Shown here: positions 44,577-53,962 of the stretch, piece after piece | Layout of the letters: every line of letters begins with the position of its first letter | Position numbering within the stretch: the stretch's first letter is position 1 | Assembly: GCA_023409735.1 (NCBI GenBank) | Contig: JAEYRB010000029.1 | Span: forward strand, 62,001 to 126,000 | Source: Bacillota bacterium | GTDB taxonomy: Bacteria; Bacillota; Clostridia; Acetivibrionales; DTU013 | Reading direction: 5' to 3' | DNA: 64,000 nucleotides | The notes under the pieces: generated by a model | The model's input: the letters and a program-made list of their open reading frames with translations, nothing else | Database searches by the model: none | Told to the model about the DNA's origin: nothing | Translations under genes and position numbers: made by a program

Positions 44577-46601
44577 TTAAGCACTTATAACTCCTATCGA
44601 TTGAATCTCAAGCTCCGGGTCAAGCTCATTATATGAAAGAACAATTATACCGGGAGCAGCCTGTTCGGCCATTTTTTTAAAGTATAATCTTACCACCGGT
44701 GATGCTAATACAATTGGTTGCTGCCCCAGCTTAATAAGCTTTTGTATTTGTTTTGAGAGATTTCCAAGTATGCTGTTTGTAATATTTGGATCTAGGCTTA
44801 TATATGATCCGGCTTCTGACTTATGGAGTGAATCGAGTATCATTTGCTCGAGCTTGGGATCCAATGTAATAACACTGTTCTTTCCACCCATGAAAAATTT
44901 CTTTGAAATTGCTCTACCCATTGCCTGACGTACATATTCTGTCAGCATATCAGTATCATGAGTTATGGGTGAGTAATCTGCCAGCGTCTCTAATATAGTA
45001 ACCATATCTCTTATTGAAACACCTTCCTTGATGAGGTTTGCCAGGACCTTCTGTACCTCGCCGATAGTCATAAGCTTTGGTATCAGTTCCTCTACAATTA
45101 CAGGATAGCTTTGCTTTGTATTATCAATCAGCGTCTGAACTTCCTGTCTTCCTATAAGCTCATGGGCATGCTTTTTAATAATCTCCGTCAGGTGGGTAGC
45201 AATTATTGATGGAGAATCAACCACCGTATAGCCCAGCATTTCGGCTTTATCTCTTTGGCTTTCCGTTATCCATATAGCAGGCAGCCCAAATGCCGGTTCA
45301 GTGGTCTTTATACCATCGAGTTCCTCTTCTACAAGACCGGGATTCATTGCCATATAGTTTTCCAGCATGAGCTCTCCACTGGCAACCTCTACACCTTTAA
45401 TTTTTATTTGATACTGATTGGGAGCTAATTGAATGTTATCCCTAAGTCTGATAATAGGGACGATCATTCCAAGCTCAAGTGCCAGCTGACGTCTTATCAT
45501 GACGACTCTGTCAAGAAGGTCTCCTCCCTGGTTTATATCCGCCAGAGGAATTATTCCATATCCGAATTCAAGTTCTATGGGATCGACCTGCAGTAGTGAA
45601 ACAACATTTTCGGGCTTTCTTATTTCCTCTACTTCCTTTTCCTCAACATCAACCTCTTCTTGCTTCTCCACAGCCTTCTGCTGCTTGAGCATGTTGTATG
45701 CCAGGAATCCAAGTACTACTGAAAGTAAGAGAAAAGGAATTGTGGGTAAAACAAATGCGAGCAGGAAGCTTAGCCCTGATGCAATAATAAGCACCTTGGG
45801 ATTGCTGAATATCTGCGACATAAAATCACTGCTCAGATCGGAATCAGAAGCCGCTCTTGTAACAATAAAGCTGGTTGCAGTTGATATCATTAGGGCAGGG
45901 ATCTGGCTAACCAGTCCATCACCTATGGTAAGTATTGCATATGTCTCAAGAGCTTCTTGAAATGACTCGCCTCTTGAAACCATACCCATGATAAGACCGC
46001 CTACAATATTGAGTACGGTAACGATAATTCCTGCAATAGCATCGTTTTTAACGAATTTACTTGCGCCGTCCATAGCGCCATAGAAATCGGCCTCTCTTTG
46101 AACCTTTCTTCTTCTTTCCTTTGCCTCAGTGTCATTAATAAGCCCTGAATTTAAATCAGCATCTATTGCCATTTGCTTACCTGGCATAGCATCAAGAGTA
46201 AATCTTGCGGCAACCTCAGCTACTCTCTCTGAACCTCGCGTTATGACCAGAAAGTTGACAATTACTATAAGTGCAAATATAATGAAGCCTACAATAAGAT
46301 CATTACCACCTACAAATCGTCCAAAGCCTTCTATGACCTTACCTGCCTCGCCTTTACCAATGATAAGCCTTGTAGTCAAAAGATTAAGCGACAGCCTGTA
46401 CATTGTAGTTATTACAAGCAAAGAAGGAAATATGGATAGCTGTAGCGGCTCCTTCAGGTATACAGTATTAAGAAGTATGATGACTGTAAATATGATATTT
46501 ATTGCCAGCATTACATCCACTACTGCTCCAGGGAGCGGTAAAATGAAAGCTAAAACTATCGCAACTATTATCAATGGCACTGAATAATCCCTAAACTTCA
46601 A
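44577..46601 (-). CDS. flhA: Flagellar export gate protein FlhA
   Basis: FlhA is the large export-gate subunit of the flagellar type III system. The 674-residue protein has about eight TM helices in the first 320 residues, including GVVDVML-type start and the FHIPEP-like cytoplasmic loop region MPGKQMAIDADLNSG, and a cytoplasmic domain (about 330-674) that binds substrates. The frame opens at TTG (46601) with AAAGGATGG upstream. It follows flhB. Confidence 0.96.
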   Translation of the reverse strand: MKFRDYSVPLIIVAIVLAFILPLPGAVVDVMLAINIIFTVIILLNTVYLKEPLQLSIFPSLLVITTMYRLSLNLLTTRLIIGKGEAGKVIEGFGRFVGGNDLIVGFIIFALIVIVNFLVITRGSERVAEVAARFTLDAMPGKQMAIDADLNSGLINDTEAKERRRKVQREADFYGAMDGASKFVKNDAIAGIIVTVLNIVGGLIMGMVSRGESFQEALETYAILTIGDGLVSQIPALMISTATSFIVTRAASDSDLSSDFMSQIFSNPKVLIIASGLSFLLAFVLPTIPFLLLSVVLGFLAYNMLKQQKAVEKQEEVDVEEKEVEEIRKPENVVSLLQVDPIELEFGYGIIPLADINQGGDLLDRVVMIRRQLALELGMIVPIIRLRDNIQLAPNQYQIKIKGVEVASGELMLENYMAMNPGLVEEELDGIKTTEPAFGLPAIWITESQRDKAEMLGYTVVDSPSIIATHLTEIIKKHAHELIGRQEVQTLIDNTKQSYPVIVEELIPKLMTIGEVQKVLANLIKEGVSIRDMVTILETLADYSPITHDTDMLTEYVRQAMGRAISKKFFMGGKNSVITLDPKLEQMILDSLHKSEAGSYISLDPNITNSILGNLSKQIQKLIKLGQQPIVLASPVVRLYFKKMAEQAAPGIIVLSYNELDPELEIQSIGVISA

Positions 46602-46622
46602 ACTGTTTCAACCATCCTTTCA

Positions 46623-47726
46623 TTACTGCACGGTGTTTTTACCCTTTAGGTTATAGACAAATGCAAGCACCTCTGCAACAGCCTGATATAGCTCAGGCGG
46701 TATTGCATTTCCGATTTCTACTGTATCGTAGATGGTTCTTGCAAGCGGCTTATTTTCAACTATTTCAACTTCATTTTCCTTTGCAATTTCCTTTATCCTC
46801 ATTGCTATGTAGTCCTGCCCCTTAGCAATAAGCACCGGAGCCTGTGATATCTTTAAGTCATATTTCAATGCACATGCAAAATGTGTTGGATTCGTGATTA
46901 TAACATCAGCTTTAGGAACCTCCTGCATCATTCTGCGCATCGATAACTGTCTCTGCTTCTGCTTTATTTTTTGTTTTATTTCCGGATTACCTTCTGTCTG
47001 CTTATACTCTTCCTTGATCTCTTCCTTGGTCATTTTCATGCTTTTCTCGTAATCCCACCACTGATAAAGGTAATCAAAAACTCCGATTATCAAAAGTACC
47101 ACGCATATCCTGATTGCCATATCCAGAGTCGATTTGCACAGAAATACTCCTATTGATAATATTTCAGTATCCATAAGACTCATAATAGCCTGTGTTTGTC
47201 CATTTATATAGCTGTATGCCACATATCCTACCACAGTTATTTTGATTATTGCCTTCAGCAGTTCTACAACGCTTCTTGAGGAGAACACTCGCTTGATGCC
47301 GCTTAAAGGGCTTATTCTGCTGAAATTTGGTTTCAGTGGCTCTAAAGTAAATAGAAACCCAACTTGCGCATACCCTAATACATACACAGTCAGTATAGCA
47401 ACCAAAAACAATGGCCCTGCAACAGTTAAAAACACAATTACGCCATCAGTAAAGGCTTTTTTTACTATATCCGGCATATACAAGTTATCAATCACTGTAT
47501 ACTCCGTAACAGATTTTACCAAAAATCCCGAAAGCTGTGTATATATATTGCCTCCCAGGACACGCAGAGCAATAAAAATAAACAACAGAAGTATTGACGA
47601 GGTAATTTCTCTACTTTGGAACACCTGTCCCTTTTTTCTCGCATCTCGTCGTTTTTTTGGCGTAGCCTTCTCAGTTTTATCTCCGGCACCTCCCGCAAAC
47701 AACTGGAGGTTGATCTTATAAATCAT
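46623..47726 (-). CDS. flhB: Flagellar export specificity switch FlhB
   Basis: FlhB changes export from hook to filament proteins by self-cleavage. The NPTH cleavage motif is present in ADVIITNPTHFACAL (near 275), preceded by the membrane domain (four TM helices) and EKATPKKRRDARKKGQV at the N-terminus. I use the ATG at 47726, whose first base overlaps the fliR stop (TGATG), indicating translational coupling. Confidence 0.97.
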   Translation of the reverse strand: MIYKINLQLFAGGAGDKTEKATPKKRRDARKKGQVFQSREITSSILLLFIFIALRVLGGNIYTQLSGFLVKSVTEYTVIDNLYMPDIVKKAFTDGVIVFLTVAGPLFLVAILTVYVLGYAQVGFLFTLEPLKPNFSRISPLSGIKRVFSSRSVVELLKAIIKITVVGYVAYSYINGQTQAIMSLMDTEILSIGVFLCKSTLDMAIRICVVLLIIGVFDYLYQWWDYEKSMKMTKEEIKEEYKQTEGNPEIKQKIKQKQRQLSMRRMMQEVPKADVIITNPTHFACALKYDLKISQAPVLIAKGQDYIAMRIKEIAKENEVEIVENKPLARTIYDTVEIGNAIPPELYQAVAEVLAFVYNLKGKNTVQ

Positions 47727-48511
47727 CAAGGCCTGAGTTCCCCTATATAATCAAGAATATTACCCTGCATAGTACCAAATAAAGCTTCCATTACGTTCAT
47801 AAATATCGGAATGGTAAAAAGTAATACTACCAGACCAACTACAATTTTTAGCGGCATACCTACAACGAAAATGTTAAGCTGCGGTACCATCCTGGAAATC
47901 GTACCTAATGCGATCTCACACATAAATGTGGCAGCTATTACCGGTGCCGCTATTTTAAAGCCTGTAGAGAATATTGCTGAAAATATCCTCATAAGACCAT
48001 CAGCCAGGCTTGCATCAAAAACCACCGTTCCTATAGGAAGGGTGGCAAAGCTGTCAAACAGCGCCCTTATCAGCATGTGATGACCATTTATTGCTAGAAA
48101 CAACAGCATACTAATTATAAAGTAAATATTAGATGTTACAGGAACCTGTATATTATTCACAGGGTCCAGAACGCTGACCATTCCAAACCCGATCTGCATA
48201 TCAATTATCTCTCCGGCTATATATATAGCATTGTATGAAATATATGCAATAAACCCAATGGACAGGCCGACAAGAAATTCTTTAATGATTAAAAGAGCAT
48301 ACACCAATATAGTTCCCTCATTATGAGCTGTCTCAACAACTGTTGTATTGACTAATATCAAAGCTGCAAAAAAGGAAAAACCAGCCTTAAAGTACCTTGG
48401 TATATTGTTCCTTCCGAATATTGGCGCGATAACAAAAAGCCCGGTCATACGAACCAATATCAATAAGAATACATCAAATCCATTAATAAGTATTCCTGTC
48501 GTTTTAGGCAC
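47726..48511 (-). CDS. fliR: Flagellar export protein FliR
   Basis: FliR is a membrane component of the export gate. The 261-residue protein has about six TM helices, with the family stretches LVRMTGLFVIAPIFGRNNIP near the start and the EIALGTISRMVPQLNIFVVG region. The frame starts at GTG (48511), inside a GGGGGTG sequence, so the exact start is uncertain. The end overlaps flhB. Confidence 0.95.
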   Translation of the reverse strand: MPKTTGILINGFDVFLLILVRMTGLFVIAPIFGRNNIPRYFKAGFSFFAALILVNTTVVETAHNEGTILVYALLIIKEFLVGLSIGFIAYISYNAIYIAGEIIDMQIGFGMVSVLDPVNNIQVPVTSNIYFIISMLLFLAINGHHMLIRALFDSFATLPIGTVVFDASLADGLMRIFSAIFSTGFKIAAPVIAATFMCEIALGTISRMVPQLNIFVVGMPLKIVVGLVVLLFTIPIFMNVMEALFGTMQGNILDYIGELRP

Positions 48512-48581
48512 CCCCTAGCGCCTTTTTATCATCCTTACGGATGTATGGCATGCTTTCGCTCGTATTATATCAACTTCCTTT

Positions 48582-48851
48582 TTATCTGATTAACTGCACT
48601 ATACTTTCGTATAACTCAGTTGTGTATTCCACAAGTGTATTCAGCATCCATGAACCAAAAACTGCTATTGCTACAATAACAGATAGTATTTTAGGAATAA
48701 AAGATAGCGTCTGCTCCTGTATTTGGGTGGTAGCCTGAAATATACTCACAATAAGTCCTACTACAAGACTTAGTCCCAAGAGCGGAGCTGAAACATATAA
48801 TGTTATCTTCAATGCATTCTGTGCTATATCAATTACCGTGCCCTGATCCAT
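48582..48851 (-). CDS. fliQ: Flagellar export protein FliQ
   Basis: FliQ is a small two-TM component of the export gate. The 89 residues include IAQNALKITLYVSAPLLGLS and the conserved GLIVSIFQATTQIQEQTL. The ATG follows AAAGGAG. It lies 66 bp after fliP. Confidence 0.97.
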   Translation of the reverse strand: MDQGTVIDIAQNALKITLYVSAPLLGLSLVVGLIVSIFQATTQIQEQTLSFIPKILSVIVAIAVFGSWMLNTLVEYTTELYESIVQLIR

Positions 48852-48917
48852 CAGCTATCTCCTTTCCGGTCAACATGAAAACGTGATTTCTATTTGAAAT
48901 TCTATTAATAAGCAGAG

Positions 48918-49700
48918 CTATGTGATAAATGTCGTTATCAAAGTCTTAGTTACCAGGTTCCAACCATCGACTAATATGAACAGTAATATCTTGAAAGGCA
49001 GTGATATCATGGATGGTGGAAGCATCATCATACCCATAGACATAAGTGTACTTGATACCACCATGTCAATAATTAAAAACGGAATATATATAATAAATCC
49101 TATTTTGAAAGCTATTGTTAGTTCATTAATTATAAATGCAGGTATTACTACCGTTAAGGGCAGGTCCATTGGTTTTACAGGTGCTTTGATCTTAGCGAGC
49201 GAAGCAAAGAAGGTGAGCTCTTTTTCATTACCTCCGAACTGTTTAAGCATAAACTCCTTAATAATATCCGAGGACTTATCAAGGGCCTGTTCCTGTGTTA
49301 TCTCATTTTTATTAAAGGGCTGGTAGGCTTGTTCATTTATATCACCAATTATGGGAGACATAACAAAAAGAGACAAAAACAGCGCAAGCCCGATTAATAC
49401 TTGATTGGGCGGCATCTGCTGTGTCCCCAGCGCATTTCTAACAAAGGAAAGGACAATAATAATCCTTGTAAAGGAGGTCATCATTATAATAATAGATGGC
49501 GCTAAGGAAAGTACTGTCAGTATCAGGAGTATCTGTATACTTGTTGATACATCCTGAGGATTGTTAGCAGGCTCTACGTTAAAACCGAATTTAAAAGGAA
49601 ATGTCGGTTCTGCAAAAACATTGCTGCTAAAAAAAGCAGCTATGAACAGCACAATAACGGCCTGTAGTACTCTCTTTCTATTTATCATCTGTAATGTCAT
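48918..49700 (-). CDS. fliP: Flagellar export protein FliP
   Basis: FliP forms the core of the export gate pore. The 260-residue protein has a cleavable signal (about 10-30), then ILLILTVLSLAPSIIIMMTSF, NALGTQQMPPNQVLIGLALF, and a C-terminal MMLPPSMISLPFKILLFILV region. A start four codons in (49688) is also possible. Confidence 0.97.
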   Translation of the reverse strand: MTLQMINRKRVLQAVIVLFIAAFFSSNVFAEPTFPFKFGFNVEPANNPQDVSTSIQILLILTVLSLAPSIIIMMTSFTRIIIVLSFVRNALGTQQMPPNQVLIGLALFLSLFVMSPIIGDINEQAYQPFNKNEITQEQALDKSSDIIKEFMLKQFGGNEKELTFFASLAKIKAPVKPMDLPLTVVIPAFIINELTIAFKIGFIIYIPFLIIDMVVSSTLMSMGMMMLPPSMISLPFKILLFILVDGWNLVTKTLITTFIT

Positions 49701-49716
49701 CCCCGTCTTCTTTTAA

Positions 49717-50205
49717 CTATTTCTGCGTCCTTTGCGACATTTTTCTAATTTTTTCAAGGTTACGCCTGAACATCTTTCCTTCCGGTGCAGGCTGCATTAC
49801 TTCAAAGATACCTTTTTGATCTTTTTCCTCCTTGACCTTTGCAGAGCTATTTACCTTTCTTGTTTTTAGCGTACTTGAGTATTTGTCCAGTAATGCTTTA
49901 AAATCAAACGTTTGTACTGCCTGCGGAGGATCTTGTTCATTTTCCTGCAGTGAACTGTCTATATCTACCGTTGTCAGCAACTCAACACCTTTTGGCGTTG
50001 AAGCAATGAGTAGAAATTGGTTACCTGCTTTTACCAGATGCAGATATCTGTCTTTCCCAAGGAACACCGTCTCAGTAACGTTGATATGCTTACCGGTGAA
50101 AGCCTTATTTTGCTTCTTTGCAACGAATTTTGTAGTCAAATATGTAACGTATAAAAAGCCACACAAGATAAGAATGACTTTTAAATAATCGAAAAAGCTT
50201 TCCAT
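49717..50205 (-). CDS. fliO: Flagellar protein FliO
   Basis: FliO assists assembly of the FliPQR gate. The 162-residue protein has one TM helix (about 8-25), a small beta domain typical of FliO (ETVFLGKDRYLHLVKAGNQF), and a basic C-terminal tail. FliO is weakly conserved, and position between cheY and fliP supports the assignment. Confidence 0.85.
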   Translation of the reverse strand: MESFFDYLKVILILCGFLYVTYLTTKFVAKKQNKAFTGKHINVTETVFLGKDRYLHLVKAGNQFLLIASTPKGVELLTTVDIDSSLQENEQDPPQAVQTFDFKALLDKYSSTLKTRKVNSSAKVKEEKDQKGIFEVMQPAPEGKMFRRNLEKIRKMSQRTQK

Positions 50206-50269
50206 TATTACCCTCCGTTCTGGTATGAACGGCAGTTATCCCATTATGCTCGGAACACAGCCACCTCTT

Positions 50270-50632
50270 TTAGGCCAAAACCTTTTTTACAGCTTCAATT
50301 ACTCTCTCTGCCTGAAATGGCTTAACAATAAAATCCCTAGCCCCAGCTTGTATAGACTCGATAACCATTGCTTGCTGCCCCATAGCAGAGCACATAATGA
50401 TCTGTGAGTTTGGATTGATCTTTCTAATCTCCATGACAGCCTGTATTCCGTTTACTTCGGGCATTGTAATATCCATTATTACTAAATCAGGAACAAGCTC
50501 CTTATATTTTTCTATTGCTCGAGCTCCATTTTCTGCTTCTCCAACTACTTCGTATCCATTCTTTGTTAGAATATCCTTAATCATCATCCTCATAAATGCA
50601 GCATCGTCAACTATCAAAATCCTCTTTCCCAT
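50270..50632 (-). CDS. cheY: Chemotaxis response regulator CheY
   Basis: CheY is phosphorylated by CheA and acts on the motor switch. The 120-residue receiver has Asp9/Asp10 (IVDDAAFMR), phosphoacceptor Asp54 (VIMDITMPEV), Lys104 (VKPF), and Ser82 where many have Thr (CSA). The operon gap before it contains a promoter-like pair and two hairpins. It sits after fliY as in Bacillus. Confidence 0.95.
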   Translation of the reverse strand: MGKRILIVDDAAFMRMMIKDILTKNGYEVVGEAENGARAIEKYKELVPDLVIMDITMPEVNGIQAVMEIRKINPNSQIIMCSAMGQQAMVIESIQAGARDFIVKPFQAERVIEAVKKVLA

Positions 50633-50674
50633 AACTCTCTCCCCTTTAGTGTGAATAAATAGCTGTCTTTCCTA

Positions 50675-50703
50675 ATGTTAACATTTCATAGTGTCATTAT
50701 CAA
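50675..50703 (-). promoter_or_regulatory. Possible internal promoter before cheY
   Basis: On the minus strand TTGATA (50703-50698) and TAACAT (50680-50675) are 17 bp apart, about 45 bp before the cheY start. It could give extra expression of the genes from cheY onward. Confidence 0.45.
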
Positions 50704-50772
50704 GATACAATATTACATTATTTTTTAACGAACAACATATTTAGCGCATTTGTATTATTTTTTGCATAAGTT

Positions 50773-50851
50773 GAAAATGTTTCGGTTGTAGAAACATTTT
50801 CTTTCCTTTACTGTGTTTCAACGAGGCAATTTTATATCAGGCCTCGTTATA
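50773..50851. repeat. Interspersed element, short copy, with two hairpins
   Basis: The segment contains a perfect 11-bp stem (GAAAATGTTTC with GAAACATTTTC, 50773-50801) and a second inverted repeat AACGAGGC/GCCTCGTT (50820-50848). It matches 16229-16282 and 16393-16402. It ends on the stop codon of fliY. On the minus strand the hairpins lie between fliY and cheY. Confidence 0.7.
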
Positions 50852-52058
50852 AACGCTTGCTTGGGTGAATGATGTCGGTTATCCTTACACCAAAGCTTTC
50901 ATCAATTACCACAACTTCCCCTTTAGCAATTGGCTTTCCATTTACAAGAATATCGACCGGATCTCCCGCAAGCTTATCAAGTTCAATAATGGATCCAGGG
51001 CTGAATTCCAATATCTCCTTTATCATTTTCTGTGTTCTTCCCAACTCTACTGTTACTTGAAGAGGAACATCCATGATCAATCCAATATTATTGCGTTCAA
51101 GAGTAATTCTGTTGTCATCGAAGTTCTGGAAGTGAGCAGGCTGAACACTTACAGGCTCCTTTACCTGTCTGGGAGCATTATATATATTGGAATCAGCAGC
51201 TTCATTCCCGTAATTCTTGTTATACCCACCACTAACATTCTGTACTGTTTGTGACTGATGAGCTATCTGCTGCTGGTATGGGACCTGCTGCTTAGGTGGC
51301 ATGTCAGGCCTTTGATAATTCTGCTCCATTGTCTCGTTCCCATCTATAATATTATCAAGAACATCTATTTTACCGCTCTCTGTTTCCATATTCATCAAAT
51401 TGGAAACCAAGGCTTTTGCAAATGATATAGGCAGTATCTGCATAATCTTGCTATCGATGATATTTCCTACAACCATTTTAAATTCGACTTTGACAATCTT
51501 TTCAGTAGGGTCAAAATGTACTGCATTGTTTACGTTACTTTCATCAAACGTAAATGCCTTTGGCGGAGATATATCTATCCTCTTATCAAACATGGATGAC
51601 ATTGATGTAGATGATGAGCCTACCATCTGATTCATAGCTTCGCTTATAGCACTAAGGTGAAGCTCAGAAATATCCCCCGACACATTTGATCCATTTCCAC
51701 CCATCATTATATCTGTGATAATTTTAACGTCCTCCTCGCTGATTATCAGGAGGTTCGTTCCAATTAATCCATTAGTATACTCAACCTTTACACCTACATA
51801 AGCATCAGGATACTCCCGTATAAGATTTTCCCACCTGCCTACAGTTACTTTGGGCGTCGTAATTGTGACCTTCTGCCCAAGTAATGTAAACAGCGTTGTA
51901 GCAGATGTACCCATACTGATATTTCCTATTTCTCCAAGAGCATCTATTTCTTGAGAAGTAAGATCATTGTCACTAGATTCAACATCATTAGATGTACTGC
52001 TTAAAGGAGTTCCATTTAATAAAGCATCTATTTCAGCCTGTGATAACATATCTCCCAT
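50847..52058 (-). CDS. fliY: Flagellar switch protein FliY (CheC-FliN fusion)
   Basis: FliY is the Gram-positive switch protein that combines a CheC-like phosphatase domain with FliN. The protein is 403 residues from the ATG at 52058 (MGDMLSQAEIDALLNG), with GGAGG nine bases upstream. The CheC part (about 35-220) shows EIGNISMGTSATTLFTLLGQ. A Gln/Asn-rich linker follows, and the FliN domain (about 320-403) has VPLQVTVELGRTQKMI. An ATG three codons earlier overlaps the ribosome site. Confidence 0.95.
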   Translation of the reverse strand: MGDMLSQAEIDALLNGTPLSSTSNDVESSDNDLTSQEIDALGEIGNISMGTSATTLFTLLGQKVTITTPKVTVGRWENLIREYPDAYVGVKVEYTNGLIGTNLLIISEEDVKIITDIMMGGNGSNVSGDISELHLSAISEAMNQMVGSSSTSMSSMFDKRIDISPPKAFTFDESNVNNAVHFDPTEKIVKVEFKMVVGNIIDSKIMQILPISFAKALVSNLMNMETESGKIDVLDNIIDGNETMEQNYQRPDMPPKQQVPYQQQIAHQSQTVQNVSGGYNKNYGNEAADSNIYNAPRQVKEPVSVQPAHFQNFDDNRITLERNNIGLIMDVPLQVTVELGRTQKMIKEILEFSPGSIIELDKLAGDPVDILVNGKPIAKGEVVVIDESFGVRITDIIHPSKRL

Positions 52059-52059
52059 G

Positions 52060-53046
52060 CTATTCATCCTCCTTTTTTAAGACTTTCGTTACTTTTACTG
52101 CAACCTTGTTCTTTCTGACACCAGGCTTGCCATAAAATTTTAAAATATCTCCGACATGGATTTCCATATCATCATTAACGCCTATGTCCAGCGGAAGCAC
52201 ATCACCCTGCTGCAATTCGATAAAATCATTCACTGATATGGTCGATTTCCCGAGTATTGCCTTTATTGGCACTTTAGTATTGCTTACTTTATTTTCTATA
52301 GTATCCTTCATTTCAGGAGTAGCTTCTTTTTCGACGCTAGAAAACCAATACCTAGTGCTCAGCTTTGAAACTATGGGCTCCACAACCATATGAGGTATGC
52401 AGATGTTTATCATCCCATCCACATCTCCTATCCTGGCGCTTAATGTTATAAGGGCTACTGTCTCGTTCTGAGCAACTATTTGTGCAAACTGCGCATTTGT
52501 TTCTATCTTATCCAGCCTCGGCCTTATAGAGATTACATTTTCCCACGGCTCACGCATTAGATTTAAAATCTGAATAATGATTCTTTCTATTATAGCCAGC
52601 TCAATTTCTGTAAACTCTCTTATACGCTCCATTGATGATCCTCTGCCACCAAGTATCCTATCGACCAGGGTAAACGCTATATGCGGCGCGATCTCAAATA
52701 TAATGGAGCCATTAAGCGGTGTAAAATCAATAACCGCTAATATAACAGGATTAGATACGGAGTTACTAAAGTCACTGTAAGGCATGGCTTCTACAGTGAC
52801 AACATCAACCTGAACCAGTGTCCGTAGATAGCCTGTTAAAAAATTGGTTACAAGTCTTGCGTAGTTGTCATATATAATGTTTAGTGTTTTTATATGATCT
52901 TTTGCAAACTTGCTTGCTCTTCTGAAATCATGATTCTTTATTTTTTTTTCCTGTGTGTTCGACTGCATTTTATGTGCGTCAATCTCACCTGTACTCAGTG
53001 CTTTCAGCAGATCGTCTATTTCATTTTGCGACAGAATGTCTCCCAC
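52060..53046 (-). CDS. fliM: Flagellar motor switch protein FliM
   Basis: FliM binds CheY-P and forms the C ring. The 328-residue protein has the N-terminal CheY-binding start (MGDILSQNEIDDLLKAL), the middle domain (about 45-230) and a C-terminal FliN-like domain (about 250-328). It starts at GTG (53046) behind GGAGG. The fliY start lies two bases after its stop. Confidence 0.96.
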   Translation of the reverse strand: MGDILSQNEIDDLLKALSTGEIDAHKMQSNTQEKKIKNHDFRRASKFAKDHIKTLNIIYDNYARLVTNFLTGYLRTLVQVDVVTVEAMPYSDFSNSVSNPVILAVIDFTPLNGSIIFEIAPHIAFTLVDRILGGRGSSMERIREFTEIELAIIERIIIQILNLMREPWENVISIRPRLDKIETNAQFAQIVAQNETVALITLSARIGDVDGMINICIPHMVVEPIVSKLSTRYWFSSVEKEATPEMKDTIENKVSNTKVPIKAILGKSTISVNDFIELQQGDVLPLDIGVNDDMEIHVGDILKFYGKPGVRKNKVAVKVTKVLKKEDE

Positions 53047-53058
53047 TTAAAACACCTC

Positions 53059-53577
53059 CTACATAAATATCCATTCAGAGAAAATGACTTTATACACGAT
53101 GTCCTCAGGTTTTTTTACACCCTCATTGAGAAGATTATTTATCTTTTCTTCCAGCTCGGCTTTAGCCTCATCCATTACAGCTGTATTCTTTACATCATCT
53201 ATCGTTTTCTCAAGAAAGAATCTTACGACCAGTTCCTGAATCTCACTACCATAATTTGCTATAATATCTGTTACCACAGCCTTTTTGTTGTTGGCAAGCA
53301 CCTTGTGGCAATCAAGTGCTACATTTGCTTGAATTACAGACACTTTATCTGAATTTTTATTTTTAAGGTTAAATGTCCTTGCTTTATCGAAAAGCTGTAT
53401 TACTATCCTGTCCTCCTTGGCCGGAATATCAGGATCAACTTTTGCAGTCTCAATCGATTCTTTGTCATTATCCGAATTTCCCTGAACAATGAAAATATAC
53501 CCTGCAAGTGCCGCTAAGGATAGTGTAAGTATAGCTATAACAATAATTAATATAAAGAAAACGCCTTTGGATTCCAT
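53059..53577 (-). CDS. fliL: Flagellar basal-body associated protein FliL
   Basis: FliL surrounds the stator and supports torque. The 172-residue protein has an N-terminal TM helix (about 7-29) and an extracytoplasmic domain ending in the typical EEKINNLLNEGVKKPEDIVYKV-like stretch. The ATG follows AGAGGGGG. Unlike several Clostridia, motA and motB do not lie between flbD and fliL. Confidence 0.92.
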   Translation of the reverse strand: MESKGVFFILIIVIAILTLSLAALAGYIFIVQGNSDNDKESIETAKVDPDIPAKEDRIVIQLFDKARTFNLKNKNSDKVSVIQANVALDCHKVLANNKKAVVTDIIANYGSEIQELVVRFFLEKTIDDVKNTAVMDEAKAELEEKINNLLNEGVKKPEDIVYKVIFSEWIFM

Positions 53578-53593
53578 TTACTTACGGCCCCCT

Positions 53594-53797
53594 CTATCTT
53601 TTGTGTAATTCAGCATAAATCTGTACATTGCCCTTGAACTCTATGACTTTGTCAACAACTTCATTAACAGACTCCCGGCAGATATACTTAACACCTGCAG
53701 TTGTTGTTATAACTGTATCGGGTGTTGCTTCGACGGTCTCTATCAAGTCGCTGTTCAGAATGTAATTAGTTCCATTTAGTCTCATCAATTTAATCAT
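53594..53797 (-). CDS. FlbD/SwrD-family protein
   Basis: This 67-residue protein (MIKLMRLNGTNYILNSDLIE start) belongs to the FlbD/SwrD family, which in Bacillus (SwrD) boosts flagellar torque and swarming. The start at 53797 follows CGAGG. The frame includes eight more upstream codons without support. It lies between flgE and fliL, the usual position. Confidence 0.9.
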   Translation of the reverse strand: MIKLMRLNGTNYILNSDLIETVEATPDTVITTTAGVKYICRESVNEVVDKVIEFKGNVQIYAELHKR

Positions 53798-53907
53798 AAT
53801 ATTTTTACCTCGAAAACTCAATATATTTTTCTAATTATGGTTTATACTGCAGTTTTTTAAGATAACTTTAAACTTCTCATATTTATTACTTGCTTTCTAT
53901 TTTTTGC

Positions 53908-53950
53908 ATTGCCGGGGACAATTTTTTGCTTATTATTTATCCCCGGCAAT
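53908..53950. other. Strong hairpin between flgE and flbD
   Basis: ATTGCCGGGGA (53908-53918) pairs perfectly with TCCCCGGCAAT (53940-53950). On the minus strand the stem is followed by GCAAAAAATAG, not a T-run, so this is not a classical terminator. It could be an RNA-processing or stabilising structure. Confidence 0.7.
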
Positions 53951-53962
53951 ATGCATCAAGCC

